Shown: positions 1-6,343 of the stretch, piece after piece
Numbering within the stretch: the stretch's first letter is position 1
Layout of the letters: each line of letters begins with the position of its first letter
NCBI GenBank assembly: GCA_002070715.1
Contig: MWDV01000076.1
Span: 1 to 41,482, forward strand
DNA length: 41,482 nt
Direction: 5' to 3'
From: Verrucomicrobia bacterium ADurb.Bin118
GTDB lineage: Bacteria > Verrucomicrobiota > Verrucomicrobiia > Limisphaerales > MWDV01
Translations under genes and position numbers: made by a program
Notes under the pieces: generated by a model
Databases searched by the model: none
What the model saw: the letters and a program-made list of their open reading frames with translations, nothing else
Told to the model about the DNA's origin: nothing

Positions 1-2
1 CC

Positions 3-47
3 GTTTTGAACGACGCGCTCTGGAGCCGGCTGGCGACAGGCGAATGA
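3..47 (+). CDS. possible 3' end of an upstream gene (partial)
   Basis: The first bases read open in frame 3 and end at a TGA at 45-47, giving a short tail (VLNDALWSRLATGE). Nothing else supports it and the fragment is too short to name. It could simply be chance. Confidence 0.22.
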   Translation, partial: VLNDALWSRLATGE

Positions 48-384
48 GCGGAACGGAATTTCCGCTGCCGATCCTCCGTTTCCGCACAATCGGGTCATCC
101 ACGCCGCCCTGGGGCGGCGGCATTTCATCGGAAAAACGGGGGAAAATGTTACTGGCGATCGGGATTCAAGAACAACCAGGGAGGTGAATCCTTCAAACCG
201 TCGCAGAACTAGCGATAGCGATTGGTGCCCGCCAATGGACCGCTTAGCGACAATGCGGCTTCCGGTTGCTGCTGAACTCGCGCTTTGCCAAACCCGCTTT
301 ATCTGCTAAATCTGAAGCTGTGCCTGTAAGAACGCCGATCAATCCGCCAATGCGTCGGATTCATCCCGGCGACCGCCGACATCT
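48..384. other. intergenic region upstream of mqnE
   Basis: I see no convincing gene in these 337 bases. Positions 102-119 form a GC-rich inverted repeat (CGCCGCCC, 2-base centre, GGGCGGCG) followed by a weak T run (catttc). It may terminate transcription from the left. No clear promoter for mqnE was recognised, and the ATG at 385 lacks an obvious Shine-Dalgarno sequence. Confidence 0.4.
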
Positions 385-1677
385 ATGAGTTTTTTTGTTC
401 ACCGAAGCGAATTGCGCGACCTCTACGACAAAGTGGCCGCCGGTGAGCGCATTTCCGAGGCCGACGCGCTGCGCCTGTTTGAATCCAAGGACCTGAACGC
501 GCTGGGGGCCATTGCCGATTTGGCGCGGCAAAAGAAAGTGGGCAATCGCGCCAGTTACATCATCAATCGCTACCTGAATTATTCCAATTACTGCATCCTG
601 AGCTGCCAGTTCTGCGCGTTCCAACGCAAGAAGCGGGATAAAGACGGCTTCGAGCTGAGCATCCCGCAGATGGTGCAAAAAGCGCGCGAAGCGTTGCAGC
701 TCGGCATCACCGAACTGCACATCGTCGGCGGTTTACATCCCTCCCTGCCGTTCAGTTATTACACCGACATGCTGAAGGCGCTGCGCGCGCTGAATGATGA
801 TTTGGGGAGCGCACGCGCCCCGCGTGCTGGTTCGGACGCCTCGTCCGAACCTTCGTCCAACAAGCTTTCGGGGGAGGAGTTAGTCAAAAGAGATTTTCCG
901 CGCGGCGCGGGTGCTCCCCGACTTCAACTCAAATGTTTCACCGCGAACGAAATTCTGCATCTCGCGTGGCTTGGCAAAAAATCCACGGAAGAAACCTTGA
1001 GAGAATTGCGGGAAGCCGGTCTGGATTCGCTTACGGGCGGCGGCGCGGAAATTTTCCGCAAGGAAGTCCGCAGCGCGATTGCCAAGGGCAAGGAATCCGC
1101 CGAGGAATGGCTCGCCGTGCATCGCGCCTGGCACCGACTCGGCGGACGCAGCACCTGCACCATGCTCTACGGTCACGTCGAATCGCTGGCGGATCGCGTG
1201 GATCACTTGCGCCAGTTACGCGCGTTGCAGGATGAGACCCACGGTTTTGTCGGTTTCGTGCCGCTGGCCTACATGCCGCAGGACAACGACATTCCGGTCG
1301 AACACGCGCCGACAGCTTTCGATTCCCTGCGCACGCTGGCGGTGAGCCGGATCTATCTGGATAACTTTGATCACATCACGGCGTATTGGGTGGGCTTGGG
1401 CATGAAGCTGGCGCAAGTGGCGCTGAGCTACGGCGCGGACGACCTGCACGGCACAATCATCGAAGAACACATCTTCCACATGGCGGGCGCGACCTCGCCG
1501 CAATTGCAAACCGAAGCGGACATGATCAAAGCCATCCGCGAAGCCGGTCGCATCCCCGTGCAACGGAACACGTTTTACGAGCCGCTCCAGGTACTGGAAA
1601 ACGCGCCTACTGCAACCGAAGCCGAACCGCCGTCGGCAAAGTCGAAGGTTTTAGAAAACAACTTGGCGACGGCGTGA
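385..1677 (+). CDS. mqnE: aminofutalosine synthase MqnE (radical SAM)
   Basis: Radical SAM enzyme of the futalosine route to menaquinone. It joins S-adenosylmethionine to the chorismate-derived product of MqnA to make aminofutalosine. The cluster-binding motif CX3CX2C is present at C70, C74 and C77 (YCILSCQFCAF), followed by ITELHIVGGLHPSLPF and, further on, GLDSLTGGGAEIF, which are typical of the MqnE/CofH group. A linker of about 40 residues (141-180, rich in A, S, G, P, R) interrupts the barrel between ALNDDL and QLKCFTANEI, where relatives run straight through; it is encoded by a palindromic element (804-919). The C-terminal tail after RNTFYEPL is variable, and its coding sequence is repeated at 2366-2524. 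MqnC, a related radical SAM enzyme, is less likely given the sequence after the cluster motif. The family call is firm; whether the insertion affects activity is unknown. Confidence 0.9.
   Translation: MSFFVHRSELRDLYDKVAAGERISEADALRLFESKDLNALGAIADLARQKKVGNRASYIINRYLNYSNYCILSCQFCAFQRKKRDKDGFELSIPQMVQKAREALQLGITELHIVGGLHPSLPFSYYTDMLKALRALNDDLGSARAPRAGSDASSEPSSNKLSGEELVKRDFPRGAGAPRLQLKCFTANEILHLAWLGKKSTEETLRELREAGLDSLTGGGAEIFRKEVRSAIAKGKESAEEWLAVHRAWHRLGGRSTCTMLYGHVESLADRVDHLRQLRALQDETHGFVGFVPLAYMPQDNDIPVEHAPTAFDSLRTLAVSRIYLDNFDHITAYWVGLGMKLAQVALSYGADDLHGTIIEEHIFHMAGATSPQLQTEADMIKAIREAGRIPVQRNTFYEPLQVLENAPTATEAEPPSAKSKVLENNLATA
804..919 (+). repeat. in-frame palindromic element inside mqnE
   Basis: The ends are imperfect inverted repeats of 16 bases (804-819 against 904-919, 13 of 16 matching, GGGGAGC / GCTCCCC at the tips). 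Within it lies a perfect 10-bp stem (829-838 with 842-851, GGTTCGGACG / CGTCCGAACC) around a 3-base loop. The element stays in the mqnE frame and adds about 40 residues to the protein. It resembles in principle the protein-coding palindromic elements of Rickettsia; I recall similar 'GSARAPRAG' stretches in verrucomicrobial proteins but could not search. Confidence 0.7.
1519..1677 (+). repeat. direct repeat copy 1 (functional 3' end of mqnE)
   Basis: These 159 bases, the last 52 codons plus the stop codon of mqnE, recur at 2366-2524 without gaps and with about 15 mismatches. The two copies bracket the toxin-antitoxin pair. Differences in the conserved part are synonymous (GGT/GGC, CAA/CAG, CTC/CTT), and amino-acid changes cluster in the variable tail. 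Confidence 0.85.
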
Positions 1678-1722
1678 GGGTGTAAGTCCGCCACTCGACA
1701 ATGGTAACGTAAATGTAACTAT

Positions 1723-2037
1723 ATGGCTGCGGTTTTTGAAATTCGGGAATATACAATCGAGGGCCGGTCGCCTTTTGCAGAATGGTTTGATCGGTTGGAT
1801 GCCGTAACCGCAGATCGCGTTGGCCGATACATCCGCCGCCTGGAGTCCGGCAACTTCGGCGTGGGCGAGGGCGTATCTGAACTGCGGCTGGATTTCGGGC
1901 CCGGCTACCGCGTGTATTTCGGGCGGGACGGAAAGACGCTTATCATCCTGCTGGGTGGCGGCAGCAAGCGGCGGCAGGGTACGGACATCGCCGCCGCGAT
2001 TACACGGTGGAAACACTACAAACGAACAAAGAACTAA
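1723..2037 (+). CDS. RelE/HigB-type toxin (addiction module killer protein)
   Basis: This 104-residue protein has the pattern of the putative addiction-module killer family (TIGR02683, RelE/ParE superfamily): an N-terminal strand, FAEWFDRLD, an arginine-rich middle (RVGRYIRRLESGNFG), the core SELRLDFGPGYRVYFGRDG, the strand TLIILLGGGSKRRQ and a basic tail. Relatives are mRNA interferases that stop translation. It is toxin-first, with a single base between its stop and the start of the antitoxin gene, as in higBA modules, so the two are almost certainly co-transcribed and translationally linked. The usual arrangement would have the antitoxin repress the shared promoter, but no operator was identified. 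The gene lies between the two copies of the mqnE 3' end. Length and motifs look intact, so it is probably functional. Confidence 0.88.
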   Translation: MAAVFEIREYTIEGRSPFAEWFDRLDAVTADRVGRYIRRLESGNFGVGEGVSELRLDFGPGYRVYFGRDGKTLIILLGGGSKRRQGTDIAAAITRWKHYKRTKN

Positions 2038-2038
2038 C

Positions 2039-2362
2039 ATGGCACTGACACGGGCATACAAAGAAACGGTCATCGCGCGCATCAAGTGCGACCGCAAGTT
2101 CGCGCGGCTGCTTTACGCCGGCGCGATGGATATGCTGCTGGCGGGCGAGACGGCGGAGGCGCTTTCCCGCCTGCGCGATCTGGTTCACGCCGGAATCACC
2201 TTCAAGGAACTTGCGCGTGAAACCGGCTTGGGCGAAAAGACGCTGCACCGCATGTTGAACCATAACGGCAACCCTACTGCGCGCAACCTCGGCGTCGTTG
2301 TTAAAGCTATTGCCGCCGATCTGGGCATCAAGCCGAAGGTGACGTTTGTGACCGCCGCTTGA
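2039..2362 (+). CDS. HigA-like antitoxin (addiction module antidote protein)
   Basis: A 107-residue helix-turn-helix protein of the probable addiction-module antidote type (TIGR02684). Residues about 65-85 form the DNA-binding unit (FKELARETGLGEKTLHRML), followed by NPTARNLGVVVKAIAADLG, the usual tail of the fold. It should bind and neutralise the RelE-type toxin encoded immediately upstream and repress the operon. The ATG at 2039 is one base after the toxin stop; the longer frame opening at 1820 lies inside the toxin gene and is not used. The stop codon sits four bases before the second copy of the mqnE tail, so the module fills the space between the repeats almost exactly. Confidence 0.85.
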   Translation: MALTRAYKETVIARIKCDRKFARLLYAGAMDMLLAGETAEALSRLRDLVHAGITFKELARETGLGEKTLHRMLNHNGNPTARNLGVVVKAIAADLGIKPKVTFVTAA

Positions 2363-2365
2363 GCA

Positions 2366-2524
2366 GACATGATCAAAGCCATCCGCGAAGCCGGCCGCAT
2401 CCCCGTGCAGCGGAACACGTTTTACGAGCCGCTTCGGGTACTGGAAACCGCGCCTACTGCAACCGAAGCCGAAGCACGATCGAGCAAATCGAAGGTTTTA
2501 GAAGACAACTTGGCAACGGCGTGA
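2366..2524 (+). pseudogene. duplicated mqnE 3' end (direct repeat copy 2)
   Basis: This stretch still reads open as the last 52 residues of MqnE (MIKAIREAGRIPVQRN ... LEDNLATA, then TGA) but has no 5' part, so it cannot make an enzyme. It is about 90% identical to 1519-1677. Either this is the original gene end, displaced when the toxin-antitoxin cassette arrived with a homologous end that restored mqnE, or it is a carried-over copy. No integrase gene is nearby. Confidence 0.8.
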
Positions 2525-2781
2525 AGATTTCTCCCTGACAGCAAGAAATACCTGTTGGAATTTTTCCTCAACCCAAACTGGCAAGAATCCCTCACCTCTG
2601 ATCCGGCTGTTTGGGTCGGGAGAACTACTATCCAAGGCATCCGCCCGCTGTAGTTTACGCGCAGCCTACCGACAGGGCGAGTCCTCACTTCAACAGCACG
2701 GCCTGGCCGCAGACAATAGAGCGACGTTTCATCGGTATTCTAAAAGTCCGAATTATTTCGAGAGTTCTTACACATCGCATC

Positions 2782-2811
2782 TTGACAGATTTTTAGTCAT
2801 ATCTCATCTTT
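2782..2811 (+). promoter_or_regulatory. possible promoter of the vapBC pair
   Basis: A perfect TTGACA (2782-2787) lies 24 bases before the vapB ATG in an AT-rich stretch. A 17-base spacer leads to CATCTT, a poor -10 match. If this is the promoter, the transcript would be nearly leaderless. Seen directly: the -35 box only. Confidence 0.35.
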
Positions 2812-3093
2812 ATGACCGTGAGTGCGACATCGAAAACGGATGCAGTTTGGTTCACCACCAAAGGCCAGGTCGTCATCCCTGCCTGGTTGCGGAAACAATT
2901 TCGTATTGAGAATGGGACAAAAGCGGTGGTTCAGGCAACGGCGGAGGGCATCCTCCTCAAACCCGTTACCGCGGTGCTGATCAAACGTGGCCGCGGCATT
3001 CTCAAGCGTAAGGCCGGGAACAAACCCTTGACCGAAGAATGGGCCGAACACAAGCAGCGGGAGTGGGAACTGGAGGCGCGCCATGCCCGCTAA
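2812..3093 (+). CDS. VapB/AbrB-family antitoxin
   Basis: A 93-residue protein with the SpoVT/AbrB (MazE-like) swapped-hairpin signature near its N-terminus: VWFTTKGQVVIPAWLRKQF, followed by IENGTKAVVQATAEGILLKP. This fold binds the operator DNA of toxin-antitoxin modules. The C-terminal part (GRGILKRKAGNKPLTEEW) would wrap the partner toxin. Its stop overlaps the PIN-domain gene by 11 bases, typical of antitoxin-toxin coupling. Because the partner toxin is truncated, the antitoxin is now probably an orphan. Length is normal for the family. Confidence 0.82.
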   Translation: MTVSATSKTDAVWFTTKGQVVIPAWLRKQFRIENGTKAVVQATAEGILLKPVTAVLIKRGRGILKRKAGNKPLTEEWAEHKQREWELEARHAR

Positions 3094-3400
3094 GGTGCTG
3101 GATAGCTTTGCGCTCATCGCCTACTTCCGCGACGAGCCGGGCGCGGAAACGATGGAAAACCTGCTCGTGACCGCCGGAAAAAAGGATAACCCGCTCCACA
3201 TGACCGATGTGAATTATGCCGAGGTCAAATACGCCATTATGAAGCAGGACGGCATGGATGCCTGGGCGGAAGCGGCGAAGATTCTGCAAGGTCTGCCGAT
3301 TGATTTTCATTCCACGAATCGCGCGCTGGCCGACACGGCCGCCGGTTTCAAAGCGCGTTTTAAGATCAGCCTGGCCGACGCTTTCGCCGCCGCGCTGGCG
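3083..3400 (+). pseudogene. VapC-type PIN-domain toxin, truncated by an IS630 remnant
   Basis: The first ~106 residues match PIN-domain ribonucleases: the first acidic residue in VLDSFALIAYFRDEPG, the conserved glutamate in NYAEVKYAIM, and LADAFAAALA with a third acidic residue. VapC toxins cut RNA, often initiator tRNA. Relatives continue with a strand ending in TGD, which supplies the last metal ligand; here the similarity stops at about 3400 and the frame runs on into antisense transposon sequence until 3556. The final catalytic aspartate is therefore missing and the toxin should be dead. No remaining vapC 3' part was found beyond the transposon, so sequence was lost rather than merely interrupted. 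Confidence 0.75.
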
Positions 3401-4064
3401 ACTGATGAAACCGGGCGTTGTCCAGCACGATCACACTGCCCGGCGGCAGCAGGGGCAAGAGCACCTGCGCGAAGTAAGCGTCCACCACTTCGGTATTGCA
3501 ACTGCCTTGCAACACCCGCGGGGCGACTAGTTTGTTATTCCGTGAAGCCGCAATGACACTGGTGCGTTCCCGTCGTTTGCCCGCCACCGCCTCGTAAATC
3601 CGCTCCCCCCTTGGGGCGCGGCCGTATTCCCGATACAGCCGGTGATCCACGCCGCACTCATCGAGGTAATAAACGGGCCGGCCGGCCAGCGTTTCGAGTT
3701 CGCGCCGGAAGAGCCAGCGTTGCACCTCGTTGCGCTCGCGGTATTTTATGAGTTTTTTTAGCGTGAAGCCCAGTTGTCGCAGGCGCACCCACACGGCGTT
3801 ATGGCTGACGCCAAAGATCGATTGGAGTTCTAGGAGGGTGGCGTCCGGATGCTTTTTGACGTGCGCCGAAAGTTCTTCGGGGTCGAGCTTCCGCCAAGAC
3901 CCCCAACTGGTTTTGGGCGGCAGCGCGCCCTGTTGGGCGGCCGCCAGATACCGGTAAACGGAACTGCGGGCCAGATCAAACCGCCGGGCGGCCTCGGCCT
4001 TGGTGCCGCCGTTTTGGACGAACTGAACCACCCGCTTCCGCAAATCCAACGCATAGGCTTTCAT
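3401..4064 (-). pseudogene. IS630-family transposase, C-terminally truncated
   Basis: The N-terminus (MKAYALDLRKRVVQFVQ, then KAEAARRFDLARSSVYRYL) is the paired helix-turn-helix of IS630 transposases, followed by a second DNA-binding unit (SIFGVSHNAVWVRLRQLGF). The catalytic core shows the first aspartate (YYLDECGVDHR) and the second (VIVLDNARFH). The third acidic residue, normally in a YSPDLNPIE-like stretch about 35 residues later, is absent because the gene ends at the vapC joint. Remaining length is about 221 residues against roughly 300-350 usual. It cannot catalyse transposition. Confidence 0.8.
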
Positions 4065-4110
4065 GCCCTCTATCCTATCAGCCTATGTCTCAATGTCAAT
4101 GTGAATCGCT
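3401..4110 (-). mobile_element. IS630-family insertion sequence, 3' end deleted
   Basis: The right edge, at about 4110, joins a mutY fragment and reads TA followed by TAGCGATTCACATTG on the minus strand, compatible with the TA target preference of IS630 elements. The left edge, at about 3400, lies inside the transposase gene and joins vapC, so that end and its terminal repeat are gone. The two flanks belong to unrelated genes, so the element marks a deletion or recombination joint rather than a clean insertion. Confidence 0.65.
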
Positions 4111-4245
4111 ATAACGTTCCCAATACGGGACGACGGTTTTGACCTGCGTTTGTTGCAGCATGATTTCCGAAACCCAGATGGCGTGGGGATCACACGGGCG
4201 CCGCCACGGCAGGTCACGGGCGTTGGCGGCAAACCAATTCAGCAA
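4111..4245 (-). pseudogene. mutY: mutY N-terminal fragment (adenine DNA glycosylase)
   Basis: Translating the minus strand gives a run that is clearly the beginning of MutY: LLNWFAANARDLPWRR, then DPHAIWVSEIMLQQTQVKTV and VPYWERY. These are the hallmark first ~45 residues of the enzyme that removes adenine opposite 8-oxoguanine. It ends abruptly at the IS630 edge and the helix-hairpin-helix and iron-sulfur parts are missing from the window. There is no ATG upstream; a TTG at 4245 is the only plausible start. It is either a relic or the end of a gene split across a rearrangement. The fragment is too short for a standard gene finder. Confidence 0.75.
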
Positions 4246-4328
4246 AAGCGGAACGGGCCGCCGGGTTTTGGAGACAGGATTGGCAGAATTTTTAGGATTA
4301 TTCTTCTAGCGCGGCTTCTGGTGTTGAA

Positions 4329-4355
4329 TCCTGTTCATTCTGTTCATCCTGTATC
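4329..4355. repeat. three tandem 9-bp units
   Basis: Positions 4329-4355 consist of three near-identical 9-mers (TCCTGTTCA, TTCTGTTCA, TCCTGTATC). They sit in an AT-rich, apparently non-coding stretch (4246-4512) with 'aggatt'-type sequence before and 'ccacaaatacacgaagcac' after, a kind of intergenic repeat common in such genomes. No gene was seen there. Confidence 0.5.
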
Positions 4356-4512
4356 AAGTTCGTTTGAATTCGGAAATTTTGTGAACCACAAATACACGAA
4401 GCACACGAAAAGGGAACGGAGAAAATGGCGCACATTTGTCGTGCTGCAATGCAAATGAAGGTGGAAAGAGCGGGAAAAGCACGGGGAGATGAAGGTAGGC
4501 AAATACCGGCTT

Positions 4513-5352
4513 TCAGAATTCGTATGCGCGGAACCGCTGTTGACCCGTTGATGACAGTGAGATCGTGTGGTAAATCCGTCGGCCATCATCGTCTATTCCA
4601 CCGGACGTGCCCGCTCGTAGCGCCCGACAACTTCCAATCCGGGTTCGCTTGATGCTGTCTTTGGTGTGGACGTGCCCGCAGAGAAGTAAGTCGGCTTGGC
4701 AACTCTTGATCCATGCGCGCACTTCTTCAGGGGGCGGGGTTGTGAAATTTTGTTCAATCAACCAGTCTCCCTCGAATTCCTCACGCCAAGGGCTGTGATG
4801 CATCACGATGATTTTGTGCCGGACATGCGAATTCCGCGCCAGATGCCGGCGTACCGCACTCCGATGATGACTCGGCAGTTCTCCCTCCGCCCATCGTATC
4901 GGCAGGTATTGTTCATTGCGCGTTGTATCCAGTGCCACCAACAGGACATCCTTTCCGAGTCTTTTTGCCACGGGGAACGGTTCCCCGGCAACCAGCTGCG
5001 TAGCGGTTTTGCTGGAAAACGTTGGGCGGATGACTTTCAGCAATTTTTCAAAGTTTGCCGTTGGACGTCGCCAAAACGGCGGTATGGGTATGGGTCGAGT
5101 CGACAATGGAAAAATGTCGTGATTGCCGGGAATGATCGTCAAGCGTGTTGCCTCAGTGAGTTTTCGCTTTCGCAGAGCTTGGAAAAATGCTGTGTAAACA
5201 TCCATTTGCGCGCAGTCCACGATGTCACCCGTGATGACAATGTGATCAACCCCACGCTCCACTGCGTCGTCAATCATGGCGAGGCTGCAATGGAAATCAT
5301 CATCAACCGCGCACAGGTGAAAATCGGAAAAATGGGCGATGTGGTATTTCAT
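4513..5352 (-). CDS. calcineurin-like metallophosphoesterase (third gene of GTPase operon)
   Basis: A 279-residue protein with the full set of metallophosphoesterase motifs: HFSDFHL (D-x-H), VITGDIVD (GDxxD), IIPGNHDIF (GNHD), VMHHSPW and LLCGHVHTKD (GHxH). These hold two metal ions and cleave phosphomono- or phosphodiesters; substrates in the family range from cyclic nucleotides to nucleic acids, so the substrate here is unknown. The ATG at 5352 is preferred over an upstream in-frame start at 5397: GGAG lies six bases before it, and the later start leaves a 19-base gap after the membrane-protein gene instead of an overlap. No signal peptide is seen, so it is probably cytoplasmic. Last gene of the operon. 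Base composition is more AT-rich than the flanking housekeeping genes. Confidence 0.85.
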   Translation of the reverse strand: MKYHIAHFSDFHLCAVDDDFHCSLAMIDDAVERGVDHIVITGDIVDCAQMDVYTAFFQALRKRKLTEATRLTIIPGNHDIFPLSTRPIPIPPFWRRPTANFEKLLKVIRPTFSSKTATQLVAGEPFPVAKRLGKDVLLVALDTTRNEQYLPIRWAEGELPSHHRSAVRRHLARNSHVRHKIIVMHHSPWREEFEGDWLIEQNFTTPPPEEVRAWIKSCQADLLLCGHVHTKDSIKRTRIGSCRALRAGTSGGIDDDGRRIYHTISLSSTGQQRFRAYEF

Positions 5353-5371
5353 AAACCGCTCCGGCACTATT

Positions 5372-6331
5372 TTATTTCGAGCCTGAATTGGCTGCATTGC
5401 CGCCCGCGGACCGATTCAGAATTTTATCGAGAATTGTTTTCATCGCGCTTGGCAGCTTTTTGCCAGACTCCTCCACAACGGGAATCAATGCTTTCATCGC
5501 TTCCTTGTTAGCCTCTTTTCGGACTTCACTTCTGCTCAACTCGTTTCCAGCATTTAACAGATATTTGCGGGTAACGAACCCAACCCGGAGCGTGAACAAG
5601 GCATTGATAGTGCCGTCGAACAACGAATTGACAATAAGGCCAGCTCCTAGGGCTGCGGCAACTCCTCCAAAGCCGAGATAGCCGAAAATGCTGCCGGCAT
5701 CCAAGTCGTCAAGCTCATTCGCGATGAGCGAAGCGAGAAAAATCTGGGCATAAATCTTAATGAGCATCGGCAACGGCGGGCGATAGCCAAAGTGTTTCAC
5801 CAACAAACGCACGAGACGGAAGTTCGCAACCAAAACCGCAATGGCGTCCAAACGCCCGTTCTGAGAGATGGCGGTGGTAATGAAGACCAGAACAGCATGC
5901 TCGTGGATAATCTTGGCGGTCGATTTTTTCTGAGCTTTAATCGCCGCGGCCAATGGTTCGCGAATATCACTGCCGAGGCCCATCGCACCAGCCAGCTCCT
6001 CACGCTGTTCGCGTGGTAGAACGTCGGCATCAATCAACTGCCGGGCGACTTTTTTAAGCTTTTCGTGGTCAAGGTTGTTGTTGCCTACCGCCACGTCTTC
6101 AAGGGCGAGAACAGGCTTTGCCAAAGCTCCGGCGAACGGGGCGATGACGAACCAGATGAAGACGGTCATCACAAAGCCGTAGAATCCCCACTCCAGCCAT
6201 GGGGTGACCCCTCCCAGCTTGGCGCCGATCACGAGAATGTTGCCGATGAAGGTGACAAAAAGAAAGATAGCTACCGCCAAGCTGAGCGGAATCCAAAACA
6301 GCCAGAGCGAACGTTTAGTTGGTTTTGTCAT
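5372..6331 (-). CDS. DUF697/YcjF-like multispanning membrane protein
   Basis: A 319-residue membrane protein. Two long hydrophobic segments open it (about residues 9-38 and 46-70); a hydrophilic stretch follows, then a second hydrophobic half with AVLVFITTAISQNGRLDAI, FRLVRLLVKHFGYRPPLP, IKIYAQIFLASLIANELD and a glycine-rich FGYLGFGGVAAALGAG. The second half resembles DUF697, the domain of E. coli YcjF, which is encoded next to the GTPase-like YcjX in the phage-shock regulon. The C-terminus is charged and helical. It starts 12 bases after the GTPase stop and is followed by the phosphoesterase, so all three are probably one transcript. A reasonable guess is that it anchors the GTPase at the inner membrane. 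The family link is by eye and moderate. Confidence 0.7.
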   Translation of the reverse strand: MTKPTKRSLWLFWIPLSLAVAIFLFVTFIGNILVIGAKLGGVTPWLEWGFYGFVMTVFIWFVIAPFAGALAKPVLALEDVAVGNNNLDHEKLKKVARQLIDADVLPREQREELAGAMGLGSDIREPLAAAIKAQKKSTAKIIHEHAVLVFITTAISQNGRLDAIAVLVANFRLVRLLVKHFGYRPPLPMLIKIYAQIFLASLIANELDDLDAGSIFGYLGFGGVAAALGAGLIVNSLFDGTINALFTLRVGFVTRKYLLNAGNELSRSEVRKEANKEAMKALIPVVEESGKKLPSAMKTILDKILNRSAGGNAANSGSK

Positions 6332-6343
6332 GGTAACGGATAT

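Noticed and set aside
1519-2524. The mqnE tail repeats as attL/attR of an integrase-driven element
   Set aside because: Attractive, but no integrase gene lies between or beside them and 159 bases is far longer than usual attachment cores. The duplication itself is kept as a finding.
4329-4355. CRISPR-like array
   Set aside because: The three 9-bp units are contiguous, without spacers, and no cas gene is present.
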